Source: Chitinophaga sp. XS-30 (lineage in GTDB: Bacteria; Bacteroidota; Bacteroidia; Chitinophagales; Chitinophagaceae). Taken from it: a stretch of 64,000 bases of DNA. The stretch spans positions 2,540,032 to 2,604,031 of the forward strand of contig NZ_CP043006.1 in assembly GCF_008086345.1 (NCBI RefSeq). The letters run 5' to 3'. Positions 1-8,185 of this stretch are shown here, piece after piece (within the stretch, counting starts at the first letter, position 1; every line of letters starts with the position of its first letter). The position numbers and the translations under genes are program-made. Below the pieces are notes generated by a model. That model saw nothing but the letters and a program-made list of their open reading frames with translations. It ran no database searches and was not told where the DNA came from.

Positions 1-46
1 ATCTGATGCACTCCCTTTTTTTGTGGGGCGAATGAAGACTTTCATC

Positions 47-94
47 CTCTGCCCGGATGGTTATTTCTTCCTCTGCCCGGATGATTATTTCTTC
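47..94. repeat. 24-bp tandem direct repeat covering the 3' end of the M20 gene
   Basis: Two adjacent 24-bp copies (47-70 and 71-94) differ at one base. The right-hand copy contains the last codons and TAA stop of the minus-strand amidohydrolase. The left-hand copy repeats the Lys-Lys-stop triplets just downstream. The period is eight codons, so the extra stop lies in the same reading phase. Confidence 0.85.
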
Positions 95-1371
95 CTCCCG
101 TAATCAAATATGATATTGCAAAAGGCTTTCACACCCACATCCAGCATGCTGTCGTCAATAAAGAATGATGGGGTGTGGTGGCTTGGCGCTTTTTCGGGGT
201 CCCGGCCTTTGGGCATTCCGCCCAGCCAGAAGAAAAATGCCGGAGCCTTCGTGCCGTAATAGGAAAAATCCTCCGCTCCCGTTACCCAGGAAGTGATACC
301 CACCCCGCCGCTTCCGGCAGCCTTTTGCAGGGACGGCAGCACGCTGGCCGTTAATGCCGAATCATTGAAGGTCACCAGCGTTTTCGTATCAATATCCACG
401 ATCGCTTCCGCGCCAAACGATTCCGCGATCTTTTGGGCCGTCAGGCGGATGCGCCGGTGCACGTCTTTTTGCATATCGCTGTCCAGCGTACGGATCGTTC
501 CCTCCAGCAGCGCGTCTTCCGGAATGATATTATTGCGCACGCCACTGTGGAACTTGGCCACGGTAATAACAACCGGCGCCGTAACAATATCCGACTGACG
601 GCTGACGATCGTTTGCAAGCCGCTGATGATCTGTGTGCCTACCATAATGGGGTCAATGCTTTTCCAGGGTGTGGAGCCATGAGCGGGTTTACCTTTGATG
701 GCGATGGAGAACCAGTCAGCCGAGGCCATCAGCGAACCCGCTTTGTAATGGATATGGCCCGTTTCTATAGCGGAACTGATATGTAGTCCGAATACGGCAT
801 TCACGCCATCCATCACGCCTTCTTTCACCATCAGCGACGCGCCGCCTTCTTCATCGCCGGGCGCGCCTTCTTCCGCCGGCTGGAAAATGAATTTCACCGT
901 ACCGGGTATATCCTTTTTCATGGCCGCCAGTACTTCCGCCGTGCCCATCAGTATGGCTACATGGCTATCGTGCCCGCAGGCATGCATAACGGGCACCGTT
1001 TGTCCAAGATACTCCGCTGTAACGGTCGATTTAAAAGGAAGGTCTGACCGCTCCAATACCGGCAGCGCATCCATATCCGCCCGCAAAGCCATAACCGGAC
1101 CGGGTTTTCCGCCCTTCAGTATGCCGATGACGCCTGTTTTAGCTACGCCGGTCTGTACCTCGATGCCGAGGGAACGAAGGTGTTGAGCAATATATTCGGC
1201 CGTTTTGAATTCCCGGTTGGACAATTCAGGGTATTGATGGATATGCCTTCTCCATTCAATGACCTTTGGCAGTACGGCCGTTGCTTTTTTTGCGATCTGT
1301 TGCTGGAAATCCTGTGCCTGTGCGAAAATGAGCGGCAGGGAAGTGAGCAGGAGGGTGAGGAATTGTTTCAT
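85..1371 (-). CDS. Secreted M20D-family metallo-amidohydrolase
   Basis: 428 residues, the normal length for the M20D (IAA-amino-acid hydrolase / hippurate hydrolase-like) group. A signal peptide (about residues 1-19, ending AQA) predicts export to the periplasm. The family motifs are present: RADMDALP at 97-104, MHACGHDSH at 129-137 with metal ligands Cys132 and His134, and PAEEG at 165-169 with the catalytic Glu pair. A C-terminal GAEDFSYYG block and a late SHHTP histidine also fit. By family it would hydrolyse the amide bond of N-acyl amino acids or small amido conjugates; the substrate cannot be read from sequence. The gene stands alone, 38 bases downstream of the hydrolase gene on the same strand. 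Its 3' end is tandemly duplicated. Confidence 0.9.
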   Translation of the reverse strand: MKQFLTLLLTSLPLIFAQAQDFQQQIAKKATAVLPKVIEWRRHIHQYPELSNREFKTAEYIAQHLRSLGIEVQTGVAKTGVIGILKGGKPGPVMALRADMDALPVLERSDLPFKSTVTAEYLGQTVPVMHACGHDSHVAILMGTAEVLAAMKKDIPGTVKFIFQPAEEGAPGDEEGGASLMVKEGVMDGVNAVFGLHISSAIETGHIHYKAGSLMASADWFSIAIKGKPAHGSTPWKSIDPIMVGTQIISGLQTIVSRQSDIVTAPVVITVAKFHSGVRNNIIPEDALLEGTIRTLDSDMQKDVHRRIRLTAQKIAESFGAEAIVDIDTKTLVTFNDSALTASVLPSLQKAAGSGGVGITSWVTGAEDFSYYGTKAPAFFFWLGGMPKGRDPEKAPSHHTPSFFIDDSMLDVGVKAFCNIIFDYGRKK

Positions 1372-1409
1372 GAGATTTTGATTGATCCCATAAATTAAGC
1401 ATTATCCGG

Positions 1410-2315
1410 CTATTTTCCCAGCAGCCAGGTCCATGCGGCATTCAGCTTGTTTTTAGGCACGTATATATCCACCGCTGTCATATTGTGGAATCTGACGGGA
1501 AGGATGGAAGCCGGGGTTGCCGTAGTGCTCAGGGCCTGTGCGCTCAGGGAAGATGCGGCCGCGTCCTGCGGTGCGCCCATCCCCAGGGCCAGCCATCCCT
1601 GCTTCACGATATTGACATGCAGCAGTTCATCCTGCGTATGATGCAGTGCGTAGTATTTTTCACTGCCGGCTGTATTGTTTACCCAGTCCGGTATTTGCCC
1701 GTTGGTGAGCATATCCATTCCCGAGAACATGATCACCCTGCCGACGGGGTAATGTTTGCCGATCACCCCGGCATGCCCCGCGCCCTGTGAGTGCCCGGCA
1801 ATGATGATCTTTTCCCAGGCAGGTTGTGCGCCGTTCAGGTACTGGCCCCACTTTTCATCCGGATGGGCGCTGTGCAGCCAGGCCAGCATCTTTGCGAGGC
1901 GGTTGATGATACTGTTGGCCGCATTCACCTGTATTTCCGGGTGACGGTCTGTTCCGTCAATGATCTCCAGCCTGGCCCGGGAATGCGCTGTGATGTCACC
2001 GGAGGACGCGCATACCTGGTTGATGGCCGGTTCATTCGGGTACATCAGGTTGATGACATGGAAGCCGAGGTCAGCCGCGTGTTGTGCAAAAAGGCGGTAA
2101 TGCTTCGGCTCGCCTCCTGTGCCCGGAAGAAAAACGAGCAGCGCATTGGCGGAGGGGCGGTTACCGGAGATGAAAGCATGATGCGGGGCATTGAAATGGC
2201 TGATGGCAGCATCGGTTTGCGAAGGCGTTACGGTATATTCCCGTACGCCCGGTGTGTCCGCCTGTTTGCGGCAGCTCATCGCTATCAGGCAGTATAGGAG
2301 CAGGTATTTTGTCAT
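1410..2315 (-). CDS. Alpha/beta-hydrolase-fold lipoprotein
   Basis: About 301 residues if started at the ATG at 2315, which puts a short hydrophobic signal directly at the N terminus and a candidate lipid-attachment Cys at about residue 15 (AMSC). The frame stays open upstream to 2408, but that longer start would overlap the malQ start and bury the signal. A nucleophile elbow GHSQGAG places the likely catalytic Ser near residue 177. An FLPGTGG segment upstream looks like an oxyanion-hole loop. It is probably a surface or periplasmic esterase/lipase-like enzyme of unknown substrate. It is divergent from the glucanotransferase gene. Confidence 0.7.
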   Translation of the reverse strand: MTKYLLLYCLIAMSCRKQADTPGVREYTVTPSQTDAAISHFNAPHHAFISGNRPSANALLVFLPGTGGEPKHYRLFAQHAADLGFHVINLMYPNEPAINQVCASSGDITAHSRARLEIIDGTDRHPEIQVNAANSIINRLAKMLAWLHSAHPDEKWGQYLNGAQPAWEKIIIAGHSQGAGHAGVIGKHYPVGRVIMFSGMDMLTNGQIPDWVNNTAGSEKYYALHHTQDELLHVNIVKQGWLALGMGAPQDAAASSLSAQALSTTATPASILPVRFHNMTAVDIYVPKNKLNAAWTWLLGK

Positions 2316-2406
2316 ATGGACGGGATGGTATAGTTGTAAAACGGCAGTACCGGGATAATAATTGCCCGCCTCGTTCCCGCTCCCGTCTTTTTTGTAATTT
2401 CCCGGC

Positions 2407-4602
2407 ATGAGGGTTCAGTTCTATGTCCGCTTTTCCTCCGTTTGGGGCCAGCAGCTTTATCTTTCTATTGACAACGGGGATGTGCTGCCGATGCAGTATC
2501 ATGATGAAAAGCACTGGCAAATTGCCGTGGATATAGCGCCGGGCGCCTGTACCTACCGGTATATACTTAACGGGTTGCCGGAAAAGGAAAGCCGCACGAT
2601 CATGATAGGGCCGGAACTAACGGTGACGGATACCTGGATATTTCCGTCCGCCCCCGAAACCCTCTGGCAGATGGCGCCGTTTACCCGGGTGTTCTTCCGG
2701 CGGGAAAAGGAGCGGGGCATATCGCCAGGGGCCTGCACATTCAGGGTCAGGGCGCCGCTTTTACCACCGGAAGCGAACGTTTATCTCACCGGCAGCATAC
2801 CGGAAGTTGGGAACTGGGATACAACGCAGGCACTGAAACTGGTCTATACGGAAGACGGATATTTTTCGGTCAACATGGATGTTCCGCCGTTTACCCGGCT
2901 GGAATATAAATATCTGCATGACGGCGTGTACGAGGAAGGCGCCAACCGGGAAGTGTATATCCATCCCGGAGAAAACATTGTACAGGACGATTTCACACGG
3001 TTCCGCAGGACGCCCTGGAAAGGTGCGGGAGTAGCCGTGCCGGTATTTTCGCTGCGTTCGGAAAGCAGTTTTGGAACGGGCGAGTTCAGGGACCTCCGGC
3101 TGCTGGCGGACTGGGCTGCCGCTACGGGCCTGCGCCTGATACAACTGCTGCCGGTGAACGATACCACTATTGACTACAGCTGGAAGGACTCCTATCCCTA
3201 TGCGGTGATCTCCGCTTTTGCGCTGCATCCGCTATACATTCATCTGCCGGACGTGGGGTCTCTGCCGGAAGCCTACTACACGCAGCAACGGGAATTGAAC
3301 CGGCATGCACAGCTGGATTATGAGGCCGTGATCCGCCTGAAGATGCACTACCTGCGTTCGCTGTTCCCGGATTTTCAGCCTGATGCGGCATTTGAGGCAT
3401 GGGCGGAAGCGCAGGAACACTGGCTGAAGCCATATGCCGCATTTTGCGCACAGCGTGATGGGGACGGGGAAGCATTCTGGCATTTTGTGCAATACCAGCT
3501 TCATTTGCAACTGGCCGGTGCCGTGGAGCACGCGCATGCAAAAGGCATCGCCATGAAGGGAGACCTCCCCATCGGGGTACACCGCCATGGCGTAGATGCG
3601 CTTGAAGCCCCGGAACTTTTCCACATGCAGGTACAGGCAGGCGCGCCGCCGGATGATTTTTCGGAGAAGGGTCAGGCCTGGGGCTTTCCTACTTATAACT
3701 GGCGGCAAATGGAGGCATCCGGGTACGATTGGTGGAGGAAACGGCTGCAGCACATGGCCCGGTATTTCTCCGCCTACCGTATCGATCATATTCTCGGGTT
3801 CTTCCGCATCTGGCAAATACCTGCCGGTGGGCGGAACGGGGCCCTGGGGTATTTTGAGCCGTCCATTCCTTTTACGGAAGAAGAATTGCAGCAATGGGGC
3901 ATTCCATTCAGCCGGCAACGGTATTGCCAGCCTTATGTTGCCGGTGATCCTGCGGATGTGCTGTTCCTGGAGCCGTCCCCCGGCGCTTTCCATCCGCGTT
4001 TCGGCATGCAGCTCACCGCGTCTTTCCGGTCGCTGGAACCTGTTGTGCAGGAGCGGTTATTGCTGTTGTGCGACCACTTTTTCTACCACCGCCATAACGA
4101 ACTGTGGGAACAGGAAGCGCTGCGCAGGCTGCCGGTTTTGCAGCAGGCCACAGGTATGCTGGTATGCGGGGAAGACCTGGGCATGGTGCCGCATTGCGTG
4201 CCGGGAGTGATGCAGCAACTGGGGATACTCAGCCTCGAAATAGCCAGGATGCCCAAGCAGGCCGGGCAAACGCTGCAAAGTCTCCCGTACTCCGCTGTCA
4301 CCAGCGTTTCCACGCATGATATGAGCACTTTGCGGGAATGGCATAAAGGCGATGCGGCCCCCGTTATCCGGGAACATCTGTCATCCCCCGCCATGTTATG
4401 CATTTTGCAGTTGCAGGACTGGCTGGCGCTTGACCTTACGTTGCCTCATACAGCCCCGGAAGAAGAACGCATCAACGATCCCGCAGTCACGCCCTGGTAC
4501 TGGCGTTACCGCATGCCGCTGACACTGGAAGCGCTGAAGGCCGCCCTTGGCCTGCAGGAAAACATGCGGTCGCTATTGAAGCAAAGCGGTCGCGGGCAAT
4601 AA
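2407..4602 (+). CDS. malQ: 4-alpha-glucanotransferase (GH77, DPE2-like, compact form)
   Basis: 731 residues. Two N-terminal starch-binding CBM20 modules (about 1-95 and 108-200; the second has YLTGSIPEVGNWD) precede a GH77 catalytic domain. RIDHILGFFRIW (458-469) carries the presumed nucleophile Asp460, and CGEDLGMVP carries the acid/base Glu589. A late THDMST block gives the third carboxylate. It disproportionates alpha-1,4-glucans or maltose in the cytoplasm; no signal peptide is present. The DPE2-type architecture normally carries an extra segment of about 100 residues inside the catalytic domain, after the nucleophile. Here QRYCQPY (505-510) runs almost directly into the conserved FHPRFG block, so that insertion is missing. 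Likely cotranscribed with the epimerase gene 28 bases downstream. Confidence 0.9.
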   Translation: MRVQFYVRFSSVWGQQLYLSIDNGDVLPMQYHDEKHWQIAVDIAPGACTYRYILNGLPEKESRTIMIGPELTVTDTWIFPSAPETLWQMAPFTRVFFRREKERGISPGACTFRVRAPLLPPEANVYLTGSIPEVGNWDTTQALKLVYTEDGYFSVNMDVPPFTRLEYKYLHDGVYEEGANREVYIHPGENIVQDDFTRFRRTPWKGAGVAVPVFSLRSESSFGTGEFRDLRLLADWAAATGLRLIQLLPVNDTTIDYSWKDSYPYAVISAFALHPLYIHLPDVGSLPEAYYTQQRELNRHAQLDYEAVIRLKMHYLRSLFPDFQPDAAFEAWAEAQEHWLKPYAAFCAQRDGDGEAFWHFVQYQLHLQLAGAVEHAHAKGIAMKGDLPIGVHRHGVDALEAPELFHMQVQAGAPPDDFSEKGQAWGFPTYNWRQMEASGYDWWRKRLQHMARYFSAYRIDHILGFFRIWQIPAGGRNGALGYFEPSIPFTEEELQQWGIPFSRQRYCQPYVAGDPADVLFLEPSPGAFHPRFGMQLTASFRSLEPVVQERLLLLCDHFFYHRHNELWEQEALRRLPVLQQATGMLVCGEDLGMVPHCVPGVMQQLGILSLEIARMPKQAGQTLQSLPYSAVTSVSTHDMSTLREWHKGDAAPVIREHLSSPAMLCILQLQDWLALDLTLPHTAPEEERINDPAVTPWYWRYRMPLTLEALKAALGLQENMRSLLKQSGRGQ

Positions 4603-4630
4603 ATCCAATTTCCCGCAGTATATTTATTTC

Positions 4631-5650
4631 ATGGAGCTGACACTATATCCATTTGAACTAAAATTCCGCCACACCTTTACGATATCGAGAAAAAGCAAGG
4701 ACGTACAGCCTCTGCTGGTCGCCGAATTGAAACAGGATGGCCTGAGCGGGCTTGGGGAAACGGCGGACAATTCCTACTACCATATCACCGTTCCGATGCT
4801 CATGGATGCGATCAATGCGCACAGGGCATTCATTGAATCTTACCATCTGGATACACCGGAGGCTTTCTGGGCGGAGATGTTCCCGCGGCTGCAGGACAAT
4901 ATGTTCGCGCTTTGTGCGCTGGATCTTGCGGCGCATGACCTTTATGCGAAACGGCTGGGCAAAAAGCTGTATGAGGTCTGGGGGCTCGACCCTTCCCATA
5001 ATCCTATGACGGATTATACCATCGGCATCGATACGGTGGAGAACATGGTAAAAAAGCTGCAGGAATTTCCCTGGCCGATCTACAAGATCAAGCTCGGCAC
5101 AAAGGATGATATCGCCATCATCAAGGAACTGCGCAGGCATACCGATGCCGTTTTTCGTGTGGATGCGAATTGTGCCTGGGGCGTGGAGGAAACCCTGCGC
5201 AATGCGGCAGCTTTCCGGCAACTGGGCGTGGAGTTCATCGAACAGCCGATGCCTGCGGCAGACTGGGAGGGCATGAAGAAAGTATATGCCGCATCTCCGC
5301 TGCCGCTGTTCGCGGACGAAAGCTGCATCGTTGAAAGCGATGTAAGCAGGTGCCACGGATATTTCCACGGCATCAACATAAAACTCACCAAATGCGGCGG
5401 CATTACACCTGCCCGCAGGATGATCCTGGAAGCGAAACGCCTGGGCATGCAGGTGATGACCGGCAGCATGAATGAGAGCACCGTAGGCACTTCCGCTGTG
5501 GCGCATCTGCTGCCTTATCTCGATCATGTGGACATGGACGGGCCGCTCCTCCTGGCGGAAGATATTGCCGATGGCGTACGGATCAAAGATGGTGTGATCA
5601 TGTATGCGGACAGAAACGGCAGCGGCGCCCTCCTGCGCCGCACATCATGA
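4631..5650 (+). CDS. Dipeptide epimerase (enolase superfamily, L-Ala-D/L-Glu type)
   Basis: 339 residues, full length for the muconate-lactonizing subgroup of the enolase superfamily. The active-site set is present: KIK at 152-154 (catalytic Lys154), metal ligands Asp178 (RVDAN), Glu204 (FIEQP) and Asp229 (ADES), and Lys251 in NIKLTKCGG. A C-terminal MTGSMNEST block matches dipeptide epimerases. By family it interconverts L-Ala-L-Glu and L-Ala-D-Glu, or a related dipeptide, during murein peptide recycling in the cytoplasm. The exact dipeptide is inference. It follows malQ by 28 bases, and the genes' jobs are not obviously linked. Confidence 0.85.
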   Translation: MELTLYPFELKFRHTFTISRKSKDVQPLLVAELKQDGLSGLGETADNSYYHITVPMLMDAINAHRAFIESYHLDTPEAFWAEMFPRLQDNMFALCALDLAAHDLYAKRLGKKLYEVWGLDPSHNPMTDYTIGIDTVENMVKKLQEFPWPIYKIKLGTKDDIAIIKELRRHTDAVFRVDANCAWGVEETLRNAAAFRQLGVEFIEQPMPAADWEGMKKVYAASPLPLFADESCIVESDVSRCHGYFHGINIKLTKCGGITPARRMILEAKRLGMQVMTGSMNESTVGTSAVAHLLPYLDHVDMDGPLLLAEDIADGVRIKDGVIMYADRNGSGALLRRTS

Positions 5651-5664
5651 ACAGCGGTACCCCG

Positions 5665-6195
5665 TTATTTCGAGACCCCTGCAAGCCCCGTGGCTTCATC
5701 CTCTTCCTCGTATTTCATCCCTGAAAAACGGAACGAGGGAGAAGCATAATCATTTTGCACCAGCATATAACCGCTGATAATGTTGTCTTCCCTGAACGAG
5801 AAATAGGTCTTGTTGTTCAGCAGCCACTCGTGCGGCTGGCAAGGGAGCGTGGAGGGATGCTCGCGGTCAATGAGCGGCTTCATGATGAAGTCGTACTTGC
5901 TGTGCCCGGCGAGCAAGCCTTTAATAGCACACCGGTCGTTGCGGTCGGGATGATAACGGATATCATTTTCCATACTGCCGTAAAAGAACATGCCCTGCAC
6001 ACTGTCGATGTGCAGAATGTAGCGGAGTATGCCCGCCGGTGAACGGAAAGAAATATGGTAATCTCCAAGGAGTGCAGCGGTTTTTTGCTGCATGATGCGG
6101 TTGTGGTGCTGACTGTTTGCCTGCATGGGAATGCTGCACAGATAAAATGCTGCAAGTACAAACACAGTCAGCCTGGTGATAGAATGGCGGATCAT
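5665..6195 (-). CDS. Hypothetical exported protein
   Basis: 176 residues with an N-terminal hydrophobic segment (about 8-24) ending MQANSQ, which looks like a signal peptide. The rest is soluble and mixed alpha/beta, and no family was recognised. It has two Cys in the mature part (DRCAIKG and LPCQP), which could form a disulfide in the periplasm. It converges on the epimerase gene with 14 bases between stops and is transcribed separately from the next minus-strand gene. Coding status rests on length, signal peptide and lack of a better frame. Confidence 0.6.
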   Translation of the reverse strand: MIRHSITRLTVFVLAAFYLCSIPMQANSQHHNRIMQQKTAALLGDYHISFRSPAGILRYILHIDSVQGMFFYGSMENDIRYHPDRNDRCAIKGLLAGHSKYDFIMKPLIDREHPSTLPCQPHEWLLNNKTYFSFREDNIISGYMLVQNDYASPSFRFSGMKYEEEDEATGLAGVSK

Positions 6196-6279
6196 GGCGG
6201 ACGTTTTTGTGTACCTGAATTTACGCGTAATCAGCGGGTATTCCGGCGGAGAAGTATGGACGGAGCGTACTTGATTAGT

Positions 6280-6558
6280 TTACCTGGCATCATTTTCCGG
6301 TATTTCATGCCATTTATCGGCGAAGAAAACATAAATGCCCATTGTGCCGGTGGCTTCGATGTATTTGCCGGCCAGCGCGGCCAGCGGGTTATCAGTCAGG
6401 GGATTGTTGCCGGCGGGGCGGATGAGAAAGCGCTCTTCCGCGGTCTCCAGGTAAACGCCGATGCTTTCGCTTTTTGTGGTGCGCGCAAAGGTTTTCAGGG
6501 CCAGCCGGCCTTTGACGGTACGTTTTGTGCTTGTTTGGTTATCTTCTGACATCATCAC
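6280..6558 (-). CDS. Small conserved hypothetical protein
   Basis: 92 residues, or 90 if started at the third Met (6552), with no signal peptide or membrane segment. The pattern of short strands (KGRLALKTF, SIGVYLET, RFLIRPAG, GKYIEATGTM, IYVFFADKW) suggests a small beta-barrel, perhaps OB-like. No catalytic motif is visible. The product is probably cytoplasmic. It lies between an exported hypothetical and a divergent DUF6807 gene, so context gives no clue to function. Confidence 0.55.
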   Translation of the reverse strand: MMMSEDNQTSTKRTVKGRLALKTFARTTKSESIGVYLETAEERFLIRPAGNNPLTDNPLAALAGKYIEATGTMGIYVFFADKWHEIPENDAR

Positions 6559-6631
6559 AGCGAGCTTGCTTGCGGGTTTATGTTAACGCAACATTTCTGC
6601 CGCAGGTACGCTTTCGAATGTAAGCATTAAC

Positions 6632-6661
6632 TTGTAAAAGTTGACCGGAATCTCTAATTTG
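6632..6661 (+). promoter_or_regulatory. Possible Bacteroidota-type promoter for the DUF6807 gene
   Basis: TTG at 6632-6634, a 20-bp spacer and TAATTTG at 6655-6661 approximate the Bacteroidota TTG/TAnnTTTG promoter, with the -7 box one T short. It lies about 65 bases upstream of the likely start codon. Confidence 0.3.
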
Positions 6662-6727
6662 TTTGAACGGACCGGGTGCGAGGAGCCGTAAAGGGCCGTA
6701 TTACCAATGAAAATCAATGTTGAACGA

Positions 6728-7963
6728 ATGAAATACCCGCGTTATGTTATGTTGATAAGTCTGCTTTCCCTGGCTGCTGTTTCACAGGCGCAGCCGGTTG
6801 TCCGTATCACGGTGAAGACCGGGCCATATACAAGGTATCGTACACCGGTCAGTCTGGATATTTCCGCTTTCCCCGGCCGCACCTACATTTTATACGCCGT
6901 CAACGGCAGGGAACGGAAGGAAGTGCCTTGCCAGCCGGAGCCAGGTGTTGTACCACGGTTGTGGTGGCAGCTGGAAGATGAAGTGCCGGCAGGTGCAACG
7001 AAACAATATGAACTGCAAGTGCAATCACAGGAAACGCCGTCAACCGTTCCGCCGCCTGTTATAACATTGCAGGATGAGCAGGGCAGTCTGACTATTCAGA
7101 ACCGTAGCCGTCCCGTGCTGCGATACCATCATGCCACGGTATATCCGCCCGCAGGGGTGGATTCGGCATTCCGGCGCAGCGGGTTCATCCATCCGGCCTG
7201 GTCCCCGCAGGGCAAGGTGCTGACGGGCATCCATCCCAAAGATCATTATCATCATTTCGGTATCTGGAATCCCTGGACGGACACGGAATTTGAGGGGAAG
7301 ACCGTGGATTTCTGGAATATTGCGAAGAAAACCGGTACCGTGCGTTTTGTGGAGTTCATCAGCCGGACGCAAGGCGCGGTATGGGGCGGGTTCAGGGCAT
7401 TGCAGGCGCATGTCGTGTCCGGGGATAAGGAAAAGACCGCCCTCCGCGAAGTATGGGATATCCGTGCGTACCAGGGGGAGGGTATGCAGACCTGGGATTT
7501 TATTTCCGTGCTGAATTGCGCGGGTGAATCGCCCGTTACCCTGCGGCACTATCGCTATGGCGGCGGTTTCGGTTTTCGCGGGCATCCGGACTGGAACAAT
7601 GAGAACAGCGCGATCGTCACCTCTGCCGGTAAAACCCGCAGGAATGCAGATTCCACTTACATGCGATGGTTCAAAGTGGCCGGCACGTCCGGAGAAGGGA
7701 AAGCCGGGATGCTGGTGCTGGTTGCGCCGGATAACTTTAACTTTCCGCAACCCATACGCGTATGGCCGGAGAAGGACCTTGGGGGACAGGTGTTCATCAA
7801 TATATCACCAACGAAAGACCGGCCCTGGACGCTTTATTACGGTAACGAATACACGCAGAAATACCGGATAGTGGTGTTCGATGAAGATATCAGCCTGGAA
7901 AAAGCGGAGGCGTTGTGGAATGATTACGCGCATCCGCCGGAGATGACCGTTTCGGTGAAATGA
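6728..7963 (+). CDS. Secreted DUF6807 (PmoA-like) family protein
   Basis: 411 residues from the ATG at 6728, which places the signal peptide (MKYPRYVML through SQAQ) at the N terminus. An upstream ATG at 6707 adds seven polar residues and is less likely. The His-rich DHYHHFGIWNPW stretch near residue 175 and the following DFWN fit the family annotated as PmoA/DUF6807, common in Bacteroidota and Planctomycetota near sugar-degradation genes. The name is historical: nothing suggests methane oxidation. Exported to the periplasm; biochemical role unknown. Confidence 0.75.
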   Translation: MKYPRYVMLISLLSLAAVSQAQPVVRITVKTGPYTRYRTPVSLDISAFPGRTYILYAVNGRERKEVPCQPEPGVVPRLWWQLEDEVPAGATKQYELQVQSQETPSTVPPPVITLQDEQGSLTIQNRSRPVLRYHHATVYPPAGVDSAFRRSGFIHPAWSPQGKVLTGIHPKDHYHHFGIWNPWTDTEFEGKTVDFWNIAKKTGTVRFVEFISRTQGAVWGGFRALQAHVVSGDKEKTALREVWDIRAYQGEGMQTWDFISVLNCAGESPVTLRHYRYGGGFGFRGHPDWNNENSAIVTSAGKTRRNADSTYMRWFKVAGTSGEGKAGMLVLVAPDNFNFPQPIRVWPEKDLGGQVFINISPTKDRPWTLYYGNEYTQKYRIVVFDEDISLEKAEALWNDYAHPPEMTVSVK

Positions 7964-8040
7964 TGTTCAGCAAACAGTGGCGTCCGGTAGTGGCCGTTTT
8001 GAAGATAGGCGCGCTGCCGGTAATTGTCCTGTTTGTAAGG

Positions 8041-8185
8041 AGATGCTACTGCACTTTACTGGATATATGCCGTGATAATGATCCTGCCTGCAGGGAGATT
8101 TAACGCAACTTTACTGGATGTACACCGTGATAATGCCCGCTTACAGGGAGATGTTCCTGCAACTTTATTGTATATACACCGTTTT
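8041..8185. repeat. About 54-bp degenerate tandem repeat (3 copies) spanning the aldehyde dehydrogenase 3' end
   Basis: Three copies start near 8041, 8096 and 8149, with a period of 53-55 bp. The third copy contains the last codons and stop of the minus-strand aldehyde dehydrogenase. On the minus strand the other copies still spell Thr-Val-Tyr-Ile-Gln-stop and Thr-Ala-Tyr-Ile-Gln-stop. A more decayed copy may lie at about 8010-8040. Confidence 0.8.

Noticed and set aside
8041..8185. CRISPR array reading of the 54-bp repeats
   Set aside because: The repeats are contiguous and degenerate with no unique spacers, and no cas genes are nearby.
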